DNA of 64,000 bases from JAZKBN01 sp040388605 (GTDB lineage: Bacteria > Bacteroidota > Bacteroidia > Cytophagales > Flexibacteraceae), in assembly GCA_040388605.1 (NCBI GenBank), contig JAZKBN010000012.1:110058-174057 (forward strand), given 5' to 3'. Each line of letters starts with the position of its first letter. Positions within the stretch are counted from its first letter, which is position 1. Positions 1-7,384 of the stretch are shown piece by piece. A model generated the notes under the pieces. The model was not told the DNA's origin. It saw nothing but the letters and a program-made list of their open reading frames with translations, and made no database searches. The translations under genes were made by a program, and so were the position numbers.

Positions 1-1186
1 CAAAAAACGCTACGGAGCCGCCCACCCATGTTTTATCTTTATTGAACTTAACGCCCATCATCACGCTCTTGCTCATGCGTACCAGTGTGGTGCAAAGCTT
101 GGGTCTTGCCCATTCTTCTTTCCAAAGGTAAAGCATCCTGATTTCGGTTTTAATACCTTCGCCGTCAGGGGCTTTCAGGGCAGGTGCATAATATATTTTC
201 TTCATCAGAATATAGTTATGCGGGTCGGTTATGGCTTCAAGGTCGCTGAGCTGAACGTCGTAAATAACGCCTTTGCCGGCAAAGGAGAAGAGGGGCTTGA
301 GCACATAATTCTCAAGGTCTGTGGGCCATTCTTTTAAATCGCTCAGGAAGCTCGTTTTAGGCACAAAGGGGCTGTCAATAAAAGGCAGCGTGTATTTGCT
401 GATGCGGAAAAACCAGTTCGGATGCCCGGCCCATTCCACATCCACATCATCGGTAAGGGTGTATTGCAGCTTAAGATCGGTGCGCTTTTCAAGCTCATCG
501 AAAATAACGCGGTTGTAAATACGCTCAATGGGTGTTTTCACCCCATCGCGCATATAGAAAAGCTTACGGCCTTCTTTAATAACTGCGGCCAAATCTACGG
601 GCCTTACGCCGGTATATTCTTCGGTACAGTAGAAATCTACCTTGGTGCTTTGCTTTTCGGGCTCAACTTCAAGCAGGATTACGTTTTCAGGCTTATGGCC
701 GTTCAACATAATTTCTTTTAGCAATTGCCTGTATTCTGCGCCGGTAAGGCCATTGAACAGGTAATTGTAGTTATTAGGTATGTTGAAATACTTCAGCGCC
801 GCAAGCGCAATCATGTCCTGGAAACAGAACAACGAGGGAAAACCCTGCAATTCAATCAGCTGCGGTTCCAGTTGGCCTTGGGCGTCTTCGCAGATGGCGA
901 AGTCGATGGCCAGGAAAGTGGTATGCGCATCTTCGCCGGGCACAACAAGATGCTTGGGTACAGCGTCTTTAGTCAGCTCTTTATAATCAGGGCGGACCAA
1001 TACGTCAATAATATCCTCGCCGGCCTGTATCATTTTCCGCTTTAGCTCTTTTGGAACAAAAACGGGCGTTTCGGCAATGCGGAACTCAATTTTATAATTA
1101 TAGCGGTCGAACATATCCTGTTGATATGCCTTGTAGTTCTCTTCAGTGAACTCCGCGTTATACTTGTTTCTTACTGCTTCTACCAT
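1..1186 (-). CDS. ATP-grasp-like ligase, 3' end cut by window edge
   Basis: The gene starts at an ATG at 1186 and runs off the left edge; 395 residues are visible with no stop. It looks like an ATP-grasp-fold amide ligase. Residues 295-306 (VLKPLFSFAGKG) resemble the lysine plus glycine-rich ATP-binding loop, residues 349-351 carry an EIR acidic/basic motif, and residues 110-123 hold a conserved-looking IELQGFPS stretch. I cannot assign a subfamily; a circularly permuted ATP-grasp is one possibility. It is the last visible member of the minus-strand cluster with GCS2, M29 peptidase and two other ATP-grasp genes, but 640 bp of non-coding DNA separate it from the M29 gene, so it may have its own promoter. 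The ATP-grasp fold is moderately supported; the substrate is unknown. Confidence 0.7.
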   Translation of the reverse strand, partial: MVEAVRNKYNAEFTEENYKAYQQDMFDRYNYKIEFRIAETPVFVPKELKRKMIQAGEDIIDVLVRPDYKELTKDAVPKHLVVPGEDAHTTFLAIDFAICEDAQGQLEPQLIELQGFPSLFCFQDMIALAALKYFNIPNNYNYLFNGLTGAEYRQLLKEIMLNGHKPENVILLEVEPEKQSTKVDFYCTEEYTGVRPVDLAAVIKEGRKLFYMRDGVKTPIERIYNRVIFDELEKRTDLKLQYTLTDDVDVEWAGHPNWFFRISKYTLPFIDSPFVPKTSFLSDLKEWPTDLENYVLKPLFSFAGKGVIYDVQLSDLEAITDPHNYILMKKIYYAPALKAPDGEGIKTEIRMLYLWKEEWARPKLCTTLVRMSKSVMMGVKFNKDKTWVGGSVAFF

Positions 1187-1383
1187 ATTAAATAACGGCC
1201 GCCAATGCAGGTTGCCTTATGCAATGAATGTGAAGGAAATTTTTTTGATATGAGATTAATTCAGTTTTCAATAATTATGAGGCTGAATTAATTCCGGTAA
1301 TCAATTTAGCTGCCCTATGGCAAATCGTCCAATAATTTGGTACAACAGCTTGTTACTGTAATCCCAATGCTTATGAACTGATA

Positions 1384-1410
1384 AGCCTGCATCCGGAAGG
1401 GATACAGGCT
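1384..1410. other. hairpins in the 1187-1825 intergenic region
   Basis: The non-coding stretch 1187-1825 holds several inverted repeats and no convincing gene. One hairpin is at 1384-1410 (agcctgcatcc / ggatacaggct arms with one mismatch). A second, perfect, 7-bp hairpin is at 1465-1484 (gcgaacc, loop gatcaa, ggttcgc). Neither is directly followed by a T-run on the minus strand, so they are not clear terminators. Confidence 0.4.
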
Positions 1411-1537
1411 CAATTAGTAAACATCAATTCGGGAAAAGAAAAAAATTTCTTTTCCTCAATTCCTGCGAACCGATCAAGGTTCGCCCATATATTACCAATT
1501 TAAGGCGTTCCTACATCCCGGACGTGCACATAATCCT

Positions 1538-1634
1538 GCCCTTTACATTGAAAATATTTCAAATGTTCGGCATCTCGAAGAGATAGCCTGCGAGAGCAGG
1601 CGGGCCGAAGATTTGTATTTTCAATGTAAAGGGC
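1538..1634. repeat. 97-bp multi-hairpin structured element
   Basis: Outer arms 1538-1571 and 1604-1634 pair almost completely (19 bp perfect, then a 3-nt bulge and one mismatch). The apical part contains two further hairpins: 1572-1584 (atctc, gaa, gagat) and 1586-1601 (gcctgc, GAGA tetraloop, gcaggc). The result is a three-way junction. It could be a palindromic mobile element of the MITE/REP kind or a structured RNA. I see no coding content. The structure is read directly; the function is unknown. Confidence 0.6.
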
Positions 1635-1663
1635 GAGCCCCGCCGGCGGTGAGGCGTTAACTG

Positions 1664-1800
1664 CCAAATACGAGCCCCCGGTTTAAGGAAATACCATTAC
1701 AAGTAATTGTATAACAACCACATAACAGGAAATCATTATCCCCGTTGATGGTAAGGCCATAATACCAAATACAAGCCCTAGGTTTAAGGAAATACCATTA
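1664..1800. repeat. pair of 36-bp direct repeats
   Basis: Two copies at 1664-1699 and 1765-1800 share 33 of 36 bases, including the identical run ggtttaaggaaataccatta. Similarity continues weakly after each copy (caggaaat...attatc), so the unit is about 100 bp and duplicated in tandem. The second copy abuts the 3' end of the M29 peptidase gene, whose stop codon is at 1826-1828. Confidence 0.65.
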
Positions 1801-1825
1801 GAAACAACTGCAATGCAGGAAATTA

Positions 1826-2881
1826 TCAGAAAATGAACTTGCCTTTTTCCATTACCTGCTCGCCGTCGAGCCAAATATCGGCTTCAATGCAAACGCAGTC
1901 AATATGGGTGGTGCTCACCCAAGTCTGGCCTGTGTGCTCAGCATAGGGGTGCCCGAATGCAATATGGCAGCTTGGTATTTTTTCGTCCTGTAGAATATGG
2001 CCAATAACGTCTTTTACGGCAATATTGGTTCCTATAGCAAACTCCCCTACCCTATCGCTGTTTTCATCGGTATGGGTATAGGTATTGAACTCTTCAAGCA
2101 GTTCGTTATTGGAACAACGCAGAGATTTAATGCGGTTGTTCACAATATCAATATACAATGGAGTGTCTTTAAGTATGCCGTATTTGGTGCAGAGGTAATC
2201 ACCTACCACGCCGTCGGTAACAAAAGTGCCTTCAATGTTCTCGGGGGCAGTAAATATTTCGCCGCCGGGCAGGTTACCCCATTTATCGGGGCTTATAATG
2301 CCACTTGTTTTCAACCAGTTCAGCTTGGGCGAAAAGGTTGCAGTAATATTAGTACCTGCAGCATTTTTAACCACAATGGTGCGGGCTGCACGGGCCTTGG
2401 TAATCAGGCGGGTGCTCAGCTCATCTATGACGTTGAAATCGGCGCGCATGCCTTCCAGCATAATCTGCCTGTTAATGTTCACCATGTGACCATGACGAAT
2501 TTTGCGACGGTTCACAATGCTGCTCATTTCAATGCGGGCGCCCAGCTCACCGGTTTGCGCCTGCGCACAAAAAACCGATACCTGAGCTGTTTCAAGCTCG
2601 TCGAGCACTTCCTGCGGCATGTGCTTCATGGGGCGCACGGTATAGTCTTCAAGCACAAAAACGCTGCAGGGGCTGCCTACCTTTTCAATCTCGGCCACTA
2701 AAGATGCGGCTATCTCAGAGGTAAAGTTATCTGTTACAATAACAATTTTTTCGCTTGGCTGCAGGCGAAGGCAGGTATTTATGGCACTGTAGGCCCCTTG
2801 GGAATATTCCTTGTCGAAGGCTATTGAGCTGACGTTTTGTTTCATTGGGGCGCTATCGGTATTAAGTTCTTCTGATTGCAT
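1826..2881 (-). CDS. M29-family aminopeptidase
   Basis: This 351-residue cytoplasmic metallo-aminopeptidase belongs to the M29 family (AmpS/PepS/AmpT type), which removes N-terminal residues from peptides with two metal ions. Family marks are LPGGEIF at 204-210 (metal ligand E208), GEFAIGTN at 279-286, HIAFGHPYAEH at 306-316 and THID at 325-328. The length is slightly under the usual 400, and the N-terminal domain is shorter. The start at 2881 gives an unconserved-looking leader; an internal Met at residue 13 is an alternative. The gene lies 81 bp downstream of the GCS2 ligase. It probably trims or turns over a peptide made by the neighbouring ligases; that role is inferred from context only. 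Confidence 0.88.
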   Translation of the reverse strand: MQSEELNTDSAPMKQNVSSIAFDKEYSQGAYSAINTCLRLQPSEKIVIVTDNFTSEIAASLVAEIEKVGSPCSVFVLEDYTVRPMKHMPQEVLDELETAQVSVFCAQAQTGELGARIEMSSIVNRRKIRHGHMVNINRQIMLEGMRADFNVIDELSTRLITKARAARTIVVKNAAGTNITATFSPKLNWLKTSGIISPDKWGNLPGGEIFTAPENIEGTFVTDGVVGDYLCTKYGILKDTPLYIDIVNNRIKSLRCSNNELLEEFNTYTHTDENSDRVGEFAIGTNIAVKDVIGHILQDEKIPSCHIAFGHPYAEHTGQTWVSTTHIDCVCIEADIWLDGEQVMEKGKFIF

Positions 2882-2962
2882 TATAATGCCTGGTAATGAA
2901 TTTTACAGGCTTAAGCGGCCCCCTCACGGTTACGCCGACAAGCCAATTTTTTGAATAATAGA

Positions 2963-4072
2963 TTAACCGTGTATGCCGTGGTAAGTTTCGGCTACAATGA
3001 AATCAACAACCTTTTTCAGGTCCTTGGTTTCGTTATAAACGGCAATCTGGCGATCTGCGCCTGTACCGTTTTTCAGCATGGTATTAATGTACTCAAGCTC
3101 ATGGCGGCTGCCAAGATCATCAACCACATCGTCAACAAAGTCGAGCAGCTCATGAATGAGGCTGTGCGTATTTACTTCTTCCTGCTTTCCGAAATCAATG
3201 AGCTTGCCTTCAATGCCGTAACGGCCGGCGCGCCACTTGTTTTCATTAATGAGCACCCTGCGGTATGTACGGAAGCTCAGGTTGCTTTTCATCAGCTTCC
3301 AAAGCTTGGCTACCACGGCCTGCATTACTGCGGCAAGGGCAATGGTTTCATCTATGCGCATCTGCACATCGCATACCCTGAATTCAATGGTTTCGAAGAA
3401 AGGATGCAGGCGAATATCCCACCATATCTTTTTACCGTTGTCTATACAGCCCGTTTTAACAAGCAGGTCTATATAGTTATCATATTCAGATGCGCTGTTA
3501 AAGAAATCAGGAATGCCGGTACGCGGGAATTTATCGAATACCTTAGAGCGGAAGCTCTTAAAACCGGTGTTCCTGCCTTCCCAGAAAGGGCTGTTGGTGC
3601 TTAAAGCGAAAATGTGGGGAAGAAAATATCGTGCCGCATTCATGATCTGCACACCTTCTTCGCGGTTCCTGATACCCACGTGCACGTGCAGGCCGAAAAT
3701 AAGGTTTGCACGGGCGGCATCCTGCAATTCATTTACAATCTCCTCGTAACGGGGGTGATCGGTAATTTTTTGGTCCTGCCAGAGGCTGAAGGGGTGCGTT
3801 CCGGCCGAAGCAATTTTCAGATTGCTTTTGTCGGCAAGCTCGGCAATAATGCGGCGCAGGTAAGTAACTTCCTGGCGCGCTTCATCAATGTTCCGGCAAA
3901 TATTGGTGCCCACTTCCACTACGGACTGGTGCATTTCAGCCTTAATCTGTTCTTTCAGAATAATTTTGCCGCCTTCCACAATCTGCTGCATGTGGCTGCG
4001 CAGCTCGCGGGTTTCCGGGTCAATTACCTGGAACTCTTCTTCAATACCAAGGGTAAAAGTGGGTGCTGACAT
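2963..4072 (-). CDS. GCS2-type carboxylate-amine ligase (YbdK-like)
   Basis: This 369-residue enzyme of the glutamate-cysteine ligase family 2 has a glutamine-synthetase-like fold and uses ATP to join a carboxylate to an amine. Visible motifs are LGIEEEF at 8-14, GTHPF at 91-95, GLHVHVG at 127-133, LSTNSPFWEG at 157-166 and WWDIRLHP at 217-224 followed by E228 and E230. I chose the start at 4072 because the conserved domain begins there; an upstream in-frame ATG at 4135 adds a basic, non-homologous leader. Family members make gamma-glutamylcysteine-like or other amide products; the true substrate here is unknown. It sits between two ATP-grasp genes upstream and an M29 peptidase downstream. 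Confidence 0.92.
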   Translation of the reverse strand: MSAPTFTLGIEEEFQVIDPETRELRSHMQQIVEGGKIILKEQIKAEMHQSVVEVGTNICRNIDEARQEVTYLRRIIAELADKSNLKIASAGTHPFSLWQDQKITDHPRYEEIVNELQDAARANLIFGLHVHVGIRNREEGVQIMNAARYFLPHIFALSTNSPFWEGRNTGFKSFRSKVFDKFPRTGIPDFFNSASEYDNYIDLLVKTGCIDNGKKIWWDIRLHPFFETIEFRVCDVQMRIDETIALAAVMQAVVAKLWKLMKSNLSFRTYRRVLINENKWRAGRYGIEGKLIDFGKQEEVNTHSLIHELLDFVDDVVDDLGSRHELEYINTMLKNGTGADRQIAVYNETKDLKKVVDFIVAETYHGIHG

Positions 4073-4134
4073 AGCATGGGGTTTTGTTTGCCTTTTTCTT
4101 TTATAGGGGCGTATTTTTCTTATGCCTGCCTGCA

Positions 4135-4153
4135 ATTTGCGTTAATCGCAAAT
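4135..4153 (-). promoter_or_regulatory. perfect 7-5-7 inverted repeat upstream of the GCS2 gene
   Basis: The arms atttgcg and cgcaaat flank ttaat, centred about 72 bp upstream of the chosen GCS2 start. It sits in the 216-bp spacer that follows a terminator-like hairpin, so it could be an operator for a separate GCS2-M29 transcript. No binding protein is identified. Confidence 0.35.
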
Positions 4154-4231
4154 CTCCAGACACGGCTTTGGTTTCCGGCTGCCGGTAATAATAGGGCAGC
4201 ACATAACCGTTTAGTAACAGGTATAAGAAAA

Positions 4232-4269
4232 GGCTGTAAATGCCGGTATTTGTTCCCGGCATTTAAGCC
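4232..4269 (-). terminator. hairpin terminator after the ATP-grasp gene
   Basis: On the minus strand the arms (aaatgccgg / ccggcattt plus an outer ggct / agcc) form a strong stem, followed by ccttttctt. It lies 20 bp after the ATP-grasp stop at 4289 and may end or attenuate the upstream transcript. Confidence 0.5.
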
Positions 4270-4288
4270 CTTTGTTAATATTTGAGAA

Positions 4289-5091
4289 CTAAGCCTTTTT
4301 TGCTTTGGTTGCTTTTGCGGGCTTTGCGTCTGCTGCTGCTTCAGCTTCAGCAGGCTCAGCTGCTATCTTGGCTTTTGCAGGTGCTTTTGCTTCGGCCGGA
4401 GCAGAAAGCCCGTTACCTGCAATGGCTTCCCTTACAAAAGTACCCCAGGTAAGGTTCATTTTACCGGGTACAAAAGTTTTAGCGCGGGCAATTGCCATAT
4501 TGGCTGCGGCTTCAACTACCCAATCAAAGTTTTCCTGGCCTACGCTCTTTATATCGGCATCAGGTGCAGGGTTGCAGAAGTCAATAGCTAAAGGCACTCC
4601 GTCACGAACGGCGAATTCAACAGTATTGAAATCGTATCCCAAACCTGCATTCAGGCGAATTACGTAGTCTTCTATGAGGGCAAGCAGTTTTTTGTTCTGC
4701 GGACCGCCATCGGTAACATAGCGCAGGTGATGGGGGTTACGCGGCTCATATTGCATAATGCGCACATTGTTGCCGCCTATGCAATAGCAGCGGAAGTATT
4801 CGGTAAATACAACCTCTTCCTGCAACATCATAACCAGTTGGCCGGTTTCGTTATAGGCACGGAAGAAGTCTTCCATGTTTTCAAGCTTGTAAACATTTTT
4901 CCAACCGCCACCGGCGAAAGGCTTGAAATAGGCAGGGAAACCAACTTCCTTGAAAATGCCGTCCCAATCAAGCGGGAATGCCAGGTTACGGAAGCTGTTG
5001 CCGCTGGTATCAGGGGGCATTTCATTGCTGGGCAGTAAAACAGTTTTTGGCACCGGAACGCCTACCTTAACGGCAAGTGCGTTATTGAAGA
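4289..5091 (-). CDS. ATP-grasp ligase, 5' end lost in the scaffold gap
   Basis: This is the C-terminal 268 or so residues of an ATP-grasp ligase of the RimK/D-Ala-D-Ala ligase type. Reading starts at the gap with FNNALAVKVGVPVPKTVLL. The ATP-binding loop is seen in YFKPFAGGGWKNVYK, and the Mg-binding acidic segment in TVEFAVRDGVPLAIDFCNPA. The first in-frame GTG (5053) is not a real start, since homology continues upstream of it. The last 37 residues are almost only Ala, Lys, Pro and Glu, a disordered basic tail not typical of ligases. It is the second of two neighbouring paralogues in the cluster. The substrate is unknown. Confidence 0.85.
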
Positions 5092-5101
5092 NNNNNNNNN
5101 N
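5092..5101. other. 10-N assembly gap between two ATP-grasp paralogues
   Basis: Ten Ns probably stand for a gap of unknown size. Both flanks encode the same part of an ATP-grasp protein (FFNN.LA.K.GVPVPKTV.LPS), and the reading frames do not match across the gap. The missing DNA therefore likely contains the 3' part of one gene and the 5' part of the next. Confidence 0.8.
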
Positions 5102-5487
5102 AGCGGGTAGGCAAGGTTGCTAAATGATTTTTCAGAGGTATCCACCGGCAAATCCCTCGACGGCAGTATTACCGTTTTTGGCACGGGCACGCCTATTTTG
5201 GTGGCAAGGCAGTTGTTGAAAAATTTTTCATCGGCGCTCCACCAGAAGGGGTTGTTAATTACTGCTGTGCCGCCTATGGCTGCATTTTTCAGGAAGCCGC
5301 GGTAAAAGGGAACATCCTGGCTTATGCGGTCAATAATGGCAGCATATTGCGGGGCTTCGGCCTGTATTACTTTATCAAGATATACGGGCTCGGCAGTAAT
5401 TCCGCTCACCTTCTTTTCGTTTACACGCGCAACAAATGCCTCGGGGAAAGACGATTCCTGGCCGTGAAGTATGCCTATTTTTTTCAT
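5102..5487 (-). CDS. ATP-grasp ligase, N-terminal part, 3' end lost in the gap
   Basis: The first 128 residues of an ATP-grasp protein, starting at ATG 5487 (MKKIGILHGQE). The pre-ATP-grasp domain contains INNPFWWSADEKFFNN and GVPVPKTVILPS, which align with the segment visible on the other side of the gap (GVPVPKTVLLPS). It is therefore a close paralogue of the downstream ligase, not its missing half. It follows the lipoprotein gene by 43 bp and is probably co-transcribed from 6869. Confidence 0.8.
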
Positions 5488-5530
5488 TATCTTATTAATT
5501 GATTCTTTAATATGAATTCGTATCGGGAAT

Positions 5531-6046
5531 TTAGTCAGCGTGCTGCCTTACTAAAACTATGGTTTTACTTCTGAGTGTATCTCCGCAGATGCGGAACTTA
5601 TTATCGGGATACATAGCGAAACGAAGCGTATCGCCTGAAATCGTATAGTTTTTCCTGCCGTTTTGCAGGGTATCTGATTCAAACAGGTTAAAGCCTGAAA
5701 ACAGGGTATCTGCAACCATGAATGTTAAAACACCCATAACCAAGGTATCTGACGGAGCGCCTGTTGTCTTATTTTCCCAGGCAAGTACATTGTACTTACC
5801 ATCAGGCTCCAGGCTGAGCAAGGGTTGGCTGAGGCTGCGTACCACGTAATTTAAATTGGCGGAATCGCCGGTAGCCATTGCACTGTCTGAAGCAGCGCCT
5901 AAGCCTCGCAATTGCAGCATGCGCGGTATATCGAAATGATAAACTCCTTCAACCTTTTTACCGCAGCCGACAAGCAAAAAGCAGGCAGGAGGCAGTATTA
6001 AAAATATACGGAGAATACCGGGCAAAGCCCTTTGTATTGCGCTCAT
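5531..6046 (-). CDS. small lipoprotein of unknown function
   Basis: A 171-residue protein with a lipoprotein signal: a hydrophobic stretch ends in LLVGC, with the lipid-bearing cysteine at residue 28 from the chosen start. I chose ATG 6046 because it places the signal peptide at the N-terminus; an upstream ATG at 6100 adds 18 residues. The mature part is rich in Ser, Thr and Asp with beta-type patterns (GDTLRF, SDTLQNGRKNYTISGDTL), like small periplasmic DUF4-type lipoproteins of Bacteroidota. I do not recognise a family. It lies between the esterase and the ATP-grasp genes in the same operon, so it may handle the product at the membrane; that is speculative. Confidence 0.65.
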   Translation of the reverse strand: MSAIQRALPGILRIFLILPPACFLLVGCGKKVEGVYHFDIPRMLQLRGLGAASDSAMATGDSANLNYVVRSLSQPLLSLEPDGKYNVLAWENKTTGAPSDTLVMGVLTFMVADTLFSGFNLFESDTLQNGRKNYTISGDTLRFAMYPDNKFRICGDTLRSKTIVLVRQHAD

Positions 6047-6110
6047 GAAATTTGCGGAATTGTTAAGCCTTGGCAAAAGTCCTCCTAGCCTGAGGCTCAA
6101 CTTATGAATT

Positions 6111-6815
6111 TCAGAGCCTGCTTAAATAATCAGGAAACATTTCGCGCCAAACGGGCCAGTCGTGAGTGGCTCCGGGCCTTATGTCGAGCCAATTATCTAT
6201 GCCTTTGCTGTTGAGTATATGATGCATGCGCACGTTGGCATCTATGCAGAAATCATGTTCCCCCACCCCGAACACCGTTTTTACGTAATGCGCCTCGTGA
6301 TTGCTGAGGCCCGGTACAAAATCAGGCGGGTTGTTGTAAAAGCAATTGTCGTCGTAATAGCCGTCGAGCTGCATCTTAATATCGAATGCGCCGCCCAAAT
6401 TTAATATATGGCTTACAACGCCGGGATGCCTGTACCCGAAATTGGTGGCATGGTATGCCCCGAAGCTGCAGCCGGCAGTTACCACCTTATGTCGGCTGGT
6501 TTCAGTCTGCGCCATAGGCACCACTTCTTCGCGAATCATTTTATCGTACCATAAATGGTTACGAACCCTGTCTGCGGGATGAATGGCTTTGTTGTACCAG
6601 CTCAGCTCATCAATACTGTCTGGACAGTAAATTTTTACTAATCCGTTATCAATGAACCAGGAAGCAGCTTCTATCAGCTTGAAATCCTTATTTTGGTAAT
6701 ACCTGCCCATGCTTGTGGGAAACAGTATAACAGGTGTGCCTGCATGGCCGAAAACCAGCATTTCGGTATCCATGCCCAAAGCAGGGCTGTATCTGCGAAT
6801 GTATTGTTCCTGCAA
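6111..6815 (-). CDS. alpha/beta-hydrolase esterase (esterase D / PF00756 type)
   Basis: A 234-residue serine hydrolase without signal peptide. The nucleophile elbow is GCSFG at 115-119 (S117), the acid is probably D188 in GEHDFC, and the base H218 in GATHDWPVW. The N-terminal part (ILFPTSMGRYYQN) is typical of the esterase D-like family. It is the first gene of the minus-strand cluster, 47 bp downstream of a perfect TAnnTTTG box, and it may cleave an ester or thioester in the same pathway. Its link to the ligases rests on neighbourhood and direction only. Confidence 0.87.
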   Translation of the reverse strand: MQEQYIRRYSPALGMDTEMLVFGHAGTPVILFPTSMGRYYQNKDFKLIEAASWFIDNGLVKIYCPDSIDELSWYNKAIHPADRVRNHLWYDKMIREEVVPMAQTETSRHKVVTAGCSFGAYHATNFGYRHPGVVSHILNLGGAFDIKMQLDGYYDDNCFYNNPPDFVPGLSNHEAHYVKTVFGVGEHDFCIDANVRMHHILNSKGIDNWLDIRPGATHDWPVWREMFPDYLSRL

Positions 6816-6861
6816 GGGGAATTGAGATTAAGATGCGAAGAATACGGCCGCGCCGTTAACA

Positions 6862-6869
6862 CAAACATA
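6862..6869 (-). promoter_or_regulatory. -7 promoter box for the ligase cluster
   Basis: On the minus strand it reads TATGTTTG, a full match to the Bacteroidota -7 consensus TAnnTTTG, 47 bp upstream of the esterase start. A clear -33 TTTG is not seen at the expected distance. Confidence 0.5.
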
Positions 6870-7384
6870 ATATAAAAGCCCGTAACTGCTTTATATCATC
6901 AGGCCAAAAATATAACATTTTGCCGGAAATAAATAAATCCGACCGTTTGTCATGAAGTTTTTTGATGCTGTTTTCGTTACGAGCCATAAAAATTTGCTTA
7001 TAAATCATTTTTCTGAAGCTATCCGGTTTCATTATTAATGTTTTATAAAGCTCTTCTGCCAAATGCCCTGCTGCGGAATATGACAATTTGCAGTGCAATA
7101 TGACATACTGCCGGTATTGCTTTAAAAGAGTTTTTATATCCTTGTCTGAATTATGTTTTATATACCGGTATTTCAGCTGTTGATTTGCATAACCATTTAA
7201 TTTTAGCTGATTTCAAATTATTTCAGCCTTTCAGCATGAAATTTGAACTGTCAGTTTTTAAGGATTGAAAAATTAAATAAGCCTTTTGAACAAGGTCTAA
7301 TAAACTACCTTTACCGGTGAAATAGTACAATTCATTACGAGGAGGTGTATTTCGACAACAGGTTAAGCAGGGAAAAAGCTATTC
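6870..7384. other. intergenic region between divergent genes
   Basis: About 515 bp without a convincing gene. An 80-codon minus-strand frame at 6856-7098 has no recognisable features. A hairpin (ttcaaatt / aatttgaa) lies at 7212-7247. A candidate plus-strand promoter for the M50 gene has TTTG at 7285-7288, a 17-nt spacer and TACCTTTA at 7306-7313, one base off TAnnTTTG. Confidence 0.4.

Noticed and set aside
1997..2701. Long plus-strand open frame of 234 codons
   Set aside because: Exactly antisense to the M29 peptidase, whose motifs are clear on the minus strand; no family features.
5062..5487. Single frame reading through the Ns at 5092-5101
   Set aside because: The frame after the Ns is not the homologous one; the true downstream frame is the one ending at 4289.
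6856..7098. 80-codon minus-strand frame upstream of the esterase
   Set aside because: No domain or membrane pattern; it overlaps the TATGTTTG promoter box.
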